The translations under genes and the position numbers were made by a program. The notes beneath the pieces were generated by a model. It did no database searches. It was not told the origin of the DNA and worked only from the letters and a program-made list of their open reading frames with translations. A DNA stretch of 17,716 bases from an uncultured Actinomycetes bacterium (GTDB lineage Bacteria; Actinomycetota; Thermoleophilia; Solirubrobacterales; 70-9), in assembly GCA_937907435.1 (NCBI GenBank), contig CALCIA010000263.1, forward strand, positions 1 to 17,716, read 5' to 3'. Positions 7,463 through 14,264 of this stretch are shown piece by piece (position 1 is the stretch's first letter; the number at the start of each line of letters is the position of its first letter).

Positions 7463-8578
7463 CTACTTCTTGCGGACCAGCTTGATCGTCTTGTAGACGG
7501 TCGCCTTGGCCTTGCCGGCCCGGACCGTCTCCTTGAACAGGAGCCGCGTGCGCTTGTGCACCACCTTGCGGGCGGCCGGCTTGACCACGAGGGCGAAGTT
7601 CTTCACCTTGCCCTTCTTGACCCGGGCCCGCCGCGCCGCCGTGGCGGGCTTGTGGCGGTTGAGCATGCCCTGCAGCTTCAGCGTGCAGGTGGTGCCGACC
7701 TTGGCCGGGCACTTGGCCCGCACCGAGAGGCGGTTGCCCTTCAGCGTCGCCGTGCCGACCAGGCCCGACGATTTGATCAGGCTCTCGAGTCGGGCGCTGG
7801 AGACGCCGCCCGCGCTGCCCTTGCCGCCGTTGGCTCCGGCGCCGCCTTCCTCGCCCGCGCCGCCGTTGCCTCCGTTGGCGCCGTTGCCGCCGTTCGCCCC
7901 GCCGTTGCCGCCGGGGTTCGAGGGGGCGTCGGGACCGGTGACGACGACGTTGTCGAAGCGGGCCGTCGCTTCACCGAGGAGCCCGATGGAGGCGACGGTC
8001 GAGGTGGTCGTCGTTTCGATCTGCACCACGTAGCTGTGCCCGGCGGTCAGTGAGACACCACCCGATTTCGCGGCGAACGGAACTTCGCCTTCCACCGTCT
8101 CGGTGAGGGCTTTCTGTTTCGTGTTGCTCGTCTTGTCGACCAGGTAGGCGGTGTAGGTGAACTGCGGGGTCAGCGGGAGCAGCCCGCCCGGTACGAACGA
8201 CCGTGCCAGGGACAGCGAGCCGCCGCCGCTCCCGACCGCCGTGAACGCCGGCGATTCGGCGGTCAGTTCGCCTTTGAACAGGCCGAGCAGGTTGAGCGTG
8301 ACGTTGGTCTTGACCTCGTACGAGCCCGCCGGCGATCCCGCGGTGCCGTCGTAGGCACCGTCGTTGGTGCACAGCAGTTCGAGGATCCCCACCGCTTTGC
8401 ACGTCTTTTCGGGCGACGCGGCGACCTTCCACCCTTCGGCGCTGCCGGTGAACGTGCTGCCTCCGCCCGGATAGGTGGCGGCAGACGCCTGGCCGACAGC
8501 GAGAACGAGTAGTGCCGCTCCCGATACACACCCGAGCAGGATGGCCTGCCGAATGCGACTCCTGAGCGAAATGGACAC
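7463..8578 (-). CDS. Secreted protein with Asn-Gly linker and basic C-terminus, function unknown
   Basis: This is a 371-residue exported protein. A signal peptide is evident: SLRSRIRQ, then a hydrophobic stretch, then GQASA with probable cleavage after residue 33. Residues 34-215 look beta-rich (many Thr/Ser/Val/Gly stretches, ending ARFDNVVVTGPDAPS), resembling a jelly-roll surface domain. A linker of Gly/Asn triplets follows (about 220-252), and then a basic C-terminal domain with CPAKVGTTCTLKLQG and many Lys/Arg residues ending KLVRKK. Cys pairs suggest disulfides. The GTG at 8576-8578 is chosen because AGGAG lies close upstream and the signal peptide begins there; an in-frame extension to 8653 is less likely because it crosses the promoter. 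A cell-wall or surface-binding role is only a guess. Confidence 0.8.
   Translation of the reverse strand: MSISLRSRIRQAILLGCVSGAALLVLAVGQASAATYPGGGSTFTGSAEGWKVAASPEKTCKAVGILELLCTNDGAYDGTAGSPAGSYEVKTNVTLNLLGLFKGELTAESPAFTAVGSGGGSLSLARSFVPGGLLPLTPQFTYTAYLVDKTSNTKQKALTETVEGEVPFAAKSGGVSLTAGHSYVVQIETTTTSTVASIGLLGEATARFDNVVVTGPDAPSNPGGNGGANGGNGANGGNGGAGEEGGAGANGGKGSAGGVSSARLESLIKSSGLVGTATLKGNRLSVRAKCPAKVGTTCTLKLQGMLNRHKPATAARRARVKKGKVKNFALVVKPAARKVVHKRTRLLFKETVRAGKAKATVYKTIKLVRKK
7822..7918 (-). repeat. Asn-Gly triplet-coding repeat region
   Basis: Imperfect tandem units based on GGCGGCAAC and GGCGCCAAC code for runs such as GGNGGANGGNGANGGNGG. They form the flexible linker between the beta-rich and basic domains of the secreted protein. 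Such repeats can change length by slippage. Confidence 0.6.
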
Positions 8579-8624
8579 GATGCTCCTTTCGTAATGCTTT
8601 TCGAACGCAAAAATCCTTTCGGCT

Positions 8625-8653
8625 CTTCTACGCGGATTACTTAAAATTCTCAA
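8625..8653 (-). promoter_or_regulatory. Sigma-70-like promoter of the secreted-protein gene
   Basis: On the minus strand TTGAGA (8653-8648) and TAGAAG (8630-8625) are separated by 17 bases and match the -35 and -10 consensus in 5 of 6 and 4 of 6 positions. The surrounding 8590-8700 region is clearly more AT-rich than the rest of the window. The likely transcript start leaves a leader of about 40 nt before the GTG at 8578, with AGGAG in it. Confidence 0.5.
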
Positions 8654-8761
8654 CCCGCATACCTACTTTTCTGGACACTTATCTGAAGACAACGCCCGAT
8701 TCCAGGCCCGTCCCCCCTGGACGCAAATCCCCGACGCAGCGGCGTAAACTGCTCCGCTCCC

Positions 8762-8833
8762 GGGCGCGTAGCTCAGTGGGAGAGCGCTCGCTTCACACGC
8801 GAGAGGTCGCTGGTTCGAAACCAGCCGTGCCCA
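8762..8833 (+). tRNA. tRNA-Val (anticodon CAC)
   Basis: A complete cloverleaf can be drawn. The acceptor GGGCGCG pairs with CGTGCCC (one G-U), the D arm is GCTC/GAGC, and the anticodon stem CTCGC/GCGAG has loop TTCACAC giving anticodon CAC. The variable region is AGGTC and the T arm is GCTGG-TTCGAAA-CCAGC. The discriminator is A and the 3' CCA is not encoded. A possible -10 box TAAACT lies at 8745-8750. Part of the anticodon arm (8794-8811) recurs at 10907-10924. Confidence 0.97.
8794..8811 (+). repeat. Putative attachment-site repeat, left copy (inside tRNA-Val)
   Basis: CACACGCGAGAGGTCGCT in the tRNA matches CACACACGAGAGGTCGCT at 10907-10924 in 17 of 18 positions, in direct orientation and about 2.1 kb apart. 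tRNA genes are common integration targets. The repeat is seen; the attachment-site role is inferred, and no integrase gene lies between the copies. Confidence 0.4.
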
Positions 8834-9013
8834 TGTCCAGGAACCGCATGAGAACTGGGATTGCGAGGATCCGCCCCAGATCGCCAGAAGTGGCTCGAGG
8901 CCCTGATTTGGCTCATGGGGAGATTCGCGGGGAGATTCAGCTCATCTCGGGTGACGCCGGGAGCATTCGCGGGTACCGGTCACCAGCAGCTCCGAACCCT
9001 GGCGCACCCCCGG

Positions 9014-9697
9014 CTATCGGGCGAGGCGCACGATCTCCCCCAGGCGCCTGCCTCCGGTCGCCGCTCCTTGGGCGCCGTGGAGCGTGAGTCCCTCATGCGC
9101 CAGGCCGAAGGACTGGATCCGCTCCACTTCGGGGTGCCGCTCACCGGTCTCGGGGTCTGCGCGGGCCATCGAGACGATCTGGCCGACCTCGTTGGTGCCG
9201 TAGACCATGCCGACGACCTCGAGCGAACCCATCCTGAACAGAGGAGCGCCGCTGAGACCTTCGGGCGTCGCCATATCGAGCTCGTAGCTCGGCGCCGGCC
9301 GGAACCCGGGCGGCTCGTGGTCCATAAGGCCGACCCGGGTGTGGGGGAAGCCAAAGGTCCAGACGTCGTCCCCGGAGGTAAGCCCCCTGCCGCTCAGCCG
9401 CAGTTCGGCCTGTGGATCAAGGTCGACGGAGGCGAGCGCCAGATCGTGCCCGGTGGCGGTCTGACTCACGTTCGAGAGCTCCTTGACCAGGTAGCGGCTC
9501 CCGTTCCAATACGCCGCCGCGTAGGCCTCCTGCTCCGCCAACGGGGCGGTCACGCAGTGCAGGCAGGTGAGCAGAACCCGGTCGGCGATCACGAACCCGG
9601 TCCCGGCGTCGGCGAGGATCTCGGGAGGATGGCCTCGCCGAATCCGGAAGATAGGCAGTACGTCACCGTCCAGGGAGACGCCCATGGCCTTGTTCAC
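9014..9697 (-). CDS. Trypsin-like serine protease without signal peptide
   Basis: This 227-residue protein has the chymotrypsin-fold catalytic triad. His47 is in LLTCLHCV, Asp85 in GHDLALASVDL and Ser149 in ATPEGLSGAPLF, and GTGFVIADRVLLT leads into the His motif as in trypsin-like and HtrA-like peptidases. No signal peptide, membrane segment or PDZ domain is visible, so it probably acts in the cytoplasm, unlike most bacterial relatives. The GTG at 9695-9697 is chosen because it overlaps the TGA of the small upstream ORF (GTGA), suggesting translational coupling; an ATG at 9683-9685 is the alternative. An open frame extends to 9874 but appears to be a shadow of that ORF. It lies downstream of a toxin-antitoxin pair on the same strand. 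The substrate is unknown. Confidence 0.75.
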   Translation of the reverse strand: MNKAMGVSLDGDVLPIFRIRRGHPPEILADAGTGFVIADRVLLTCLHCVTAPLAEQEAYAAAYWNGSRYLVKELSNVSQTATGHDLALASVDLDPQAELRLSGRGLTSGDDVWTFGFPHTRVGLMDHEPPGFRPAPSYELDMATPEGLSGAPLFRMGSLEVVGMVYGTNEVGQIVSMARADPETGERHPEVERIQSFGLAHEGLTLHGAQGAATGGRRLGEIVRLAR

Positions 9698-9888
9698 TCT
9701 TCGCCGCTTACGGGCGCGGTAGGGCACATGACCAGGGGGATTGTGAAGGACATCAGACCGCCACCGGCACCCCCCGGCGACGAACCTGCCTCGACCTTGC
9801 GCTTCGTGTTGGTCCGCCTGACCAGCTCGCGCAGCATCCGCCGCACGTTCACGGCCGGCCGGTCCGGGGAGCAACGGTCCGGGATCAC
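9694..9888 (-). CDS. Small hypothetical protein upstream of the protease
   Basis: This is a 64-residue ORF with a GTG start at 9886-9888, preceded by AAGGGGA as a plausible ribosome binding site. Its codons show the strong G/C third-position bias of the neighbouring genes, better than the overlapping extension of the protease frame. The N-terminal half is basic (VRRMLRELVRRTNTKRKVEAG). A Gly-rich stretch and a moderately hydrophobic tail (LMSFTIPLVMCPTAP) follow. Its stop overlaps the protease start by four bases, so the two are likely co-translated. It begins 68 bases after the VapC stop codon. I do not recognise the family; a partner, inhibitor or substrate of the protease are possibilities, none shown. 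Confidence 0.45.
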   Translation of the reverse strand: MIPDRCSPDRPAVNVRRMLRELVRRTNTKRKVEAGSSPGGAGGGLMSFTIPLVMCPTAPVSGEE

Positions 9889-9956
9889 GGCGTCCCCTTC
9901 CCGTGGCCCAGCGAAGTCAGGCGATCGACGCCGGAGGCGTCCGGCAGGTCGCCGGC

Positions 9957-10376
9957 TCAGACCTCAAGCAGTCGGACGGGCAAGGCGACGCTCGCCGCGT
10001 TGCGCGCGAGCGGCCCGTCAAGAGTCCACAGCTCTGCCCCCAGCTCCTGGGCCAGGGCGACGTAGGCCGCGTCGTAGGCGCTCTTGCGTTCGAGGCGGCG
10101 GGCGACGGCGATCACGGCCGGGCCGTCGATCAGCCCGTGGAGGCTGATCTCGATCGCGACGATGCGCCGCCAGGCGACCTCCGCGTCGGCGGCGTCGATG
10201 TCTCCGGCGGCGATGCTGCGGGTCAGGGCGTTGGCGACCTCGAAGCGGAATAGCGACGGCGCATGGATCGACTCCCCTGCCTCGTGCCATGCCAGGAGGC
10301 GCGTTTCGATCGCCGGGGCGCGCTGCGGATCGAGCGCCAGGGCCACGGCGAGGTTCGAGTCGAGAACGACCGTCAA
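9957..10376 (-). CDS. vapC: PIN-domain ribonuclease toxin (VapC-like)
   Basis: This 139-residue PIN-domain protein is probably the RNase toxin of a type II toxin-antitoxin pair. The acidic metal-binding residues are in place: Asp6 (VVLDSNLAV), Glu46 (FRFEVANAL), Asp102 (SAYDAAYVALA) and Asp120 (LWTLDGPLARNA). VapC toxins usually cleave tRNA or rRNA; the target here cannot be read from sequence. The TTG start at 10374-10376 overlaps the TGA of the antitoxin gene (TTGA) and has no clear ribosome site, which fits translation coupled to the antitoxin. The length is normal for the family. Confidence 0.9.
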   Translation of the reverse strand: MTVVLDSNLAVALALDPQRAPAIETRLLAWHEAGESIHAPSLFRFEVANALTRSIAAGDIDAADAEVAWRRIVAIEISLHGLIDGPAVIAVARRLERKSAYDAAYVALAQELGAELWTLDGPLARNAASVALPVRLLEV

Positions 10377-10627
10377 CGGCCGCGCTGGTCAAGTTCTTCG
10401 CGGCCCTCGCGTACCAGGGCGACGGAATCCACGGGACGGTGGACACGGCCGCGAATCTCGGCCAGGTCGGCAAGGATCTCGTTCAGGTCGGAAGGGGTCG
10501 GGGCGAGCTCGCAGGCAAGTAGCTCGTCGGCGAGCTGATCCGGTGCCACGCCGCGACGACCGGCCTCCTCCAGGAGGCGGTCGTAGTTGTCGGTGGTGAC
10601 GTGGATCACGCGGTCGCGGGTTGCCAT
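10373..10627 (-). CDS. vapB: VapB-like antitoxin
   Basis: This 84-residue protein is encoded directly upstream of, and overlapping by four bases, the PIN toxin. The N-terminus (RVIHVTTDNYDRLLEEAGRRG) resembles the strand-helix start of ribbon-helix-helix DNA-binding antitoxins. The acidic middle and C-terminus (PTPSDLNEILADLAEIRGRV) would wrap the toxin. The call rests mainly on position and size. The ATG at 10625-10627 is chosen because TACAAT, a near-perfect -10 box, lies seven bases before it, which suggests a leaderless message; there is no ribosome binding site. An open frame extends to 10768 but crosses that box. Confidence 0.75.
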   Translation of the reverse strand: MATRDRVIHVTTDNYDRLLEEAGRRGVAPDQLADELLACELAPTPSDLNEILADLAEIRGRVHRPVDSVALVREGREELDQRGR

Positions 10628-10634
10628 CGGAGAA

Positions 10635-10640
10635 ATTGTA
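10635..10640 (-). promoter_or_regulatory. -10 box for a probably leaderless vapBC transcript
   Basis: TACAAT (5 of 6 matches to TATAAT) on the minus strand is followed by TTCTCCG and then the vapB ATG, so transcription would start at or next to the A of the start codon. No convincing -35 box is present. Confidence 0.4.
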
Positions 10641-10959
10641 GGGGCATCACCGGGGCATCCATGTCGGCCAGGCGGGGACTGCCGCGCCTGCCGACGAGGG
10701 GAGATCGGTCCCAGGGCACGGAACCCCTTTCCGTACCAGGCAGGAAGGATAGGACTGCCTGGGCGCATCCGTCAAAGGCGAGCGATTGAAACTCGTCCAC
10801 ACCGGGCTCCCGCCGCATCGCCCGCCATGATCGGCGATGCTCTGGGTCACTCGTGGGGTCAGACCTCGGGAAAAACACCCCCGAACGCGCCCTGACGCAG
10901 CCCGACCACACACGAGAGGTCGCTATCCCAGATATCTCGACGGGACAAGGCGCCTCGAC
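10641..10959. other. Non-coding stretch with three hairpins and a tRNA-like repeat
   Basis: No convincing gene lies in these 319 bases; the ORFs present have no recognisable features. Three inverted repeats are visible: 10665-10693 (CAGGCG/CGCCTG with outer CGG/CCG), 10736-10762 (CCAGGCAG/CTGCCTGG, 11-nt loop) and 10815-10840 (GCATCGCC/GGCGATGC, 10-nt loop). The tRNA-Val-like 18-mer is at 10907-10924. The hairpins could be terminators of the SDR operon, which ends at 10960, or operators for the toxin-antitoxin genes. Confidence 0.4.
10907..10924 (+). repeat. Putative attachment-site repeat, right copy
   Basis: CACACACGAGAGGTCGCT differs by one base from 8794-8811 in the tRNA-Val gene. Similarity ends at 10924, so the T arm and acceptor of the tRNA are not duplicated. 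It sits between the toxin-antitoxin/protease set and the catabolic cassette. Confidence 0.4.
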
Positions 10960-11787
10960 TCAGCTCGTCATGCCGCCCTGGACTCCCCCGGTGACGTTCA
11001 GGACTTGGCCGTGGACGTAGTTGGACCAAGGCGAGCAGAGAAAGAAGACCCCGCCTGCCGCCTCCTCGGGCGTGGCCGGCCGGCCCAGGGGGATGAGGGC
11101 GGTGGCCATCTGGCGGACCTGCTCGGGGATCCCCAACTGGACCTGCTCGCCGCCGATCTCGGCGACCGTCTCCTCTCCCTTCGCCGCCGTCAGTCGCGTC
11201 TCGACGAAGCCGAAGGCGACGGCGTTGCAGTTGACCTTGAACTGGCCCCACTCCTTGGCCAGCGTCTTGGTCAGGCCGACGACGCCGGCCTTCCCCGCGG
11301 CGTAGTTGGCCTGACCCGCGTTGCCGAACATGCCGGAGGTGGAAGAGACGTTGACGATCTTGCGGAACACCTCCTCCCCGCGCTCCCGCTCGGCCTTCGC
11401 CGGCTCGCGTAGATACGGCGCCGCCGCCCGCACGACCTGGAACGGGACGACGAGGTGGATGTCCAGCATCTTCTGGAACCAGTCGTCGCTGAGCTTGTGG
11501 GCGGGTGCGTCGAGCGTGTAGCCGGCGTTGTTGACGATGATGTCGACCTTGCCCCAGGCCTCGATCGCGGTCATGACCAGGCGCTCGGGCTCGCCGGGCG
11601 AGGTCAGGTCGCAGCCGTAGACGGCGGTCTCGCCGGCGATCTCGGCGGCCGCCGCTGCCGCCGCGTCCTGGTCCAGGTCGTTGATCACCACCGCGGCCCC
11701 CTGCCGGCTCAGCAACTCCGCCGTCGCCCGCCCGATGCCGCGGGCGCTGCCGGTGACGATCGCGACCTTCTGGTCGAGTGCTCCCAC
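10960..11787 (-). CDS. SDR-family NAD(P)-dependent oxidoreductase (FabG-like)
   Basis: This 275-residue classical short-chain dehydrogenase/reductase interconverts alcohols and ketones with NAD(P)H in the cytoplasm. Visible motifs are the cofactor loop TGSARGIG (12-19), CDLTSP (59-64), NNAG (86-89) and the catalytic Ser149 (VNVSSTSG), Tyr162 and Lys166 (QANYAAGKAG). VTGGVQGG is at the C-terminus. Asp37 after the second strand (VVINDLD) favours NAD(H) over NADP(H). The GTG start at 11785-11787 has a strong AAAGGAG site. It is last in the leftward operon, 39 bases after the acyl-CoA dehydrogenase, so a beta-oxidation-like hydroxyacyl or alcohol oxidation step is plausible. Confidence 0.92.
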   Translation of the reverse strand: MGALDQKVAIVTGSARGIGRATAELLSRQGAAVVINDLDQDAAAAAAAEIAGETAVYGCDLTSPGEPERLVMTAIEAWGKVDIIVNNAGYTLDAPAHKLSDDWFQKMLDIHLVVPFQVVRAAAPYLREPAKAERERGEEVFRKIVNVSSTSGMFGNAGQANYAAGKAGVVGLTKTLAKEWGQFKVNCNAVAFGFVETRLTAAKGEETVAEIGGEQVQLGIPEQVRQMATALIPLGRPATPEEAAGGVFFLCSPWSNYVHGQVLNVTGGVQGGMTS

Positions 11788-11826
11788 TGATTCTCCTTTC
11801 GGTCGGCCGCCGCGGGCGGCCGCGTT

Positions 11827-13002
11827 TCAAGCCGCCGTCGAAGAGCGGCGCATCGCCCTCGAGATGACGAGCCGCTGGATCTCGTTCGTGCCCTCGTAGA
11901 TCTGGGTGATCTTGGCGTCGCGCAGCATGCGCTCGACCGGGTAGTCGCTGACGTAGCCGTAGCCGCCCAGCACCTGGACCGCCTCGACGGTCACCGCCAT
12001 CGCGGTGTCAGAGGCGAAGAGCTTCGCCATCGAGGTCCACATCCCGAGGTCGTCCGGCGTCGGCGACAAATCCGCCAACGTGCAGGCCTTGTAAAGGAGC
12101 TCCCGGGCCGCCGAGGTCCGGGTCTGCATGTCGGCGAGCTTGAACTGGATTCCCTGCAGGTCGGCGATCGGCGAGCCGAACGCGAGCCGCTCGCCCGCGT
12201 AGACGTTGGCGTGGTCGACCGCCCCCTGGGCGATCCCGACGGCTTGGGCGGCAGCGCCGAGCCGGGTCCGTTCGAGGGTGCCGAGCGCCACCGCCAGGCC
12301 CTTGCCCTCCTCGCCGATCAGGTTCTCGGCGGGGACGCGGACGTCGGTGAACGAGGGCGAGCCGGTGGGCGACCCCTTGATACCCAGCTTGCGCTCGAGC
12401 TTCCCGACCTCGAGGCCGGGACGGTCTTTCTCGACGATGAATGCGCTCAGCGCGCCAGGCCCGCCCGTGCGGGCGAACACGACGTAGTAGTCGGCGACGC
12501 CGGCGTTGGTGATCCAGCACTTCTGGCCGTTGATCACCCAGTCCCCGCCGTCGCGCACGGCCCGCGTCCGGATCGCGCGTGGGTCCGAGCCGGCCTCCGG
12601 CTCCGAGAGCGCGAACGCCGGCGACCACTCGCCGGACGCCAGCAGGGGCAGTATCCGCCGGCGCTGCTCCTCCGTGCCGTGCATCGCGATCGGCAGCGAG
12701 CCGAGCTCATGCACCATCAGGATCAGCGCGCTCGAGGCGCAGGCCTCGGCGATCTCCTCCACCGCCATCTGCAACATCAACGTCCCGGTGCCGGTGCCCC
12801 CGAATCCCTCGTCGAAGGGCAGGCCGAGCACGTCGTGCTCGGCGAGCAGCCGGCGCACGTCCCATGGATACTCGCCGGTGCGGTCGATCTCGGCCGCGCG
12901 AGGGGCGATCCGCTCCGTCGCCATCCGCCGGATCGCCTGGCGGAAATCCCACAGCTCCTCCGGGATCGTACGGGCGTCACCGAGGCGAGCGGCCGCGCTC
13001 AT
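11827..13002 (-). CDS. Acyl-CoA dehydrogenase
   Basis: This 391-residue flavoprotein introduces a 2,3 double bond into acyl-CoA and passes electrons to ETF. The family blocks are present: FALSEPEAGSD (130-140) and WITNAG (163-168) around FAD, RLAFGSPIADLQGIQFKLADM in the C-terminal helical domain, and YEGTNEIQR with the catalytic base Glu370. The length is typical. The ATG at 13000-13002 overlaps the TGA of the upstream luciferase-like gene (ATGA), so translation is coupled. The open frame that continues upstream to 14118 is a shadow of that gene. The chain length or branched substrate is not evident. Confidence 0.95.
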   Translation of the reverse strand: MSAAARLGDARTIPEELWDFRQAIRRMATERIAPRAAEIDRTGEYPWDVRRLLAEHDVLGLPFDEGFGGTGTGTLMLQMAVEEIAEACASSALILMVHELGSLPIAMHGTEEQRRRILPLLASGEWSPAFALSEPEAGSDPRAIRTRAVRDGGDWVINGQKCWITNAGVADYYVVFARTGGPGALSAFIVEKDRPGLEVGKLERKLGIKGSPTGSPSFTDVRVPAENLIGEEGKGLAVALGTLERTRLGAAAQAVGIAQGAVDHANVYAGERLAFGSPIADLQGIQFKLADMQTRTSAARELLYKACTLADLSPTPDDLGMWTSMAKLFASDTAMAVTVEAVQVLGGYGYVSDYPVERMLRDAKITQIYEGTNEIQRLVISRAMRRSSTAA

Positions 13003-14264
13003 GCGGTCGCGACGGGCTGCTCGAGCCGCTCCCGCGCCGCATCGACGAAGGCGGACTGGTCGAGCTCCCGCAACCGCGGCAGCACCTCGCGCGAGAAGAG
13101 GCTCAGGTTCGCCACCGTCTCGGCGTGGGAGAGCTCGCCGCCCTGTCCCATGATCATCAGGTTGCCGACGCCGCCCGAGTGGGCGCAGAATTCGACGATC
13201 TGCTCGTAGACCTGATCCGGGGTGCCGGTGAAGGCGATAGCCGCATCGACCATGTCCTGGGCGCTCACGCCCGTGCCCATCCCGGCGCCCGACCCGATCT
13301 TCAGCTTGCGGCCGTCGCGGGTGGTCGCCGGGAAGTGGTCCCCGGCCCTGCCGCGGGTCTGGTTTCGCTTCAGCCACTGGGCGTTCGCGGGCGGCGGCAT
13401 GTAGCCGGGCGGGTTCATGAACGCCTCGCCCACGATCGAGGTCGTGCGGAAGTACCCGGCGATCTCCTGCAGCCTGCGGTGGCCCTCCGCCTCGGTCTCG
13501 CCGACCCCCATCAGGGCGCAGTAGCCGAAGCGGTCGGGGCCTGGGAACCCGCGCCCGACCTCGAGCGAGCGCCGACGGTAGATGTCGAACAGCTCGCGCG
13601 CCTTCCAGCCGCCCAGGATCGTGACCAGCACATGGCCGCGCTCGCCCACCGATCGCGCCGTGCCCGGGCTGCCGCCGGTGACGAAGACGGGGGGATGGGG
13701 CTGCTGGAACGGGCGCGGCCAGATGTTCACCTGGCGGTGGTTGAACCACTCGCTCTCCCAGTTGAACGGCCCGTCCTGGTGGCTGAGCGCCTTCAGCAGG
13801 AGGTCGTGCGCGTCCCAATAGCGCTCGGTGATCTTCACCGGATTGGAGTTGGTGGGAGAGATCTCGTACGGAGCGCCCTTGGGGAGGCCGATGTCGAGCC
13901 GACCGCCGGAGACGACGTCGATGTAGGCGAGCTCCTCGGCCAGCCAGACCGGGTCGCGGCGCAACGACACGGCGAAGCCGAGGCCGAGCAGTCGGGCGCG
14001 CCGGGTCTGCCGGGCCAGCATCGCCAGCGGGATCGCCGCCGAGGGCGACAGACAGGTCGCCGAGCTGTGGTGCTCGTTGACCATGATGTCGAGGCCGAGC
14101 TCGTCGCACAGCATCCACTCGTCGAGCCGCTCGTTGATGATGTTCGAGGCGACCGCCGGGTCACAGTTGCGGTTGGGCAAGGTGACGCGCAGTGAGTCGG
14201 TCTCGATCTCCCAGGCGGCGTGGTAGGCCTGCTCGGAGAAGTGGTAGACGCGCAGCTCAGGCAT
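12999..14264 (-). CDS. Luciferase-like flavin-dependent monooxygenase (LLM class)
   Basis: This 421-residue protein of the bacterial luciferase-like fold uses reduced FMN or F420 supplied by another enzyme. Typical segments are LGLDIMVNEHHSSATCLSPS (57-76), LLGLGFAVSLRRDPVWLAEELAYIDVVSGGRLDIGLPKG, split over 92-130, and PPVFVTGGSPGTARSVGERG (about 195-214). Relatives hydroxylate or carry out Baeyer-Villiger-type and desulfurising oxidations. The ATG at 14262-14264 has GAGGGAG upstream and overlaps the end of the hydrolase gene by eight bases. No flavin reductase is encoded in the window, so the reduced cofactor must come from elsewhere. The substrate is unknown. Confidence 0.9.
   Translation of the reverse strand: MPELRVYHFSEQAYHAAWEIETDSLRVTLPNRNCDPAVASNIINERLDEWMLCDELGLDIMVNEHHSSATCLSPSAAIPLAMLARQTRRARLLGLGFAVSLRRDPVWLAEELAYIDVVSGGRLDIGLPKGAPYEISPTNSNPVKITERYWDAHDLLLKALSHQDGPFNWESEWFNHRQVNIWPRPFQQPHPPVFVTGGSPGTARSVGERGHVLVTILGGWKARELFDIYRRRSLEVGRGFPGPDRFGYCALMGVGETEAEGHRRLQEIAGYFRTTSIVGEAFMNPPGYMPPPANAQWLKRNQTRGRAGDHFPATTRDGRKLKIGSGAGMGTGVSAQDMVDAAIAFTGTPDQVYEQIVEFCAHSGGVGNLMIMGQGGELSHAETVANLSLFSREVLPRLRELDQSAFVDAARERLEQPVATA

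Noticed and set aside
8834..9013. Integrase remnant after the tRNA
   Set aside because: Translations in all frames show no tyrosine or serine recombinase motif; only two short GGGGAGATTC repeats are visible.
8861..10147. 428-residue plus-strand open frame over the protease region
   Set aside because: Low-complexity Arg/Gly/Pro translation, antisense to the protease, whose catalytic triad is intact.
13003..14118. N-terminal extension of the acyl-CoA dehydrogenase frame
   Set aside because: It overlaps the luciferase-like gene in another frame, and the ATGA overlap at 12999-13002 gives the true start.
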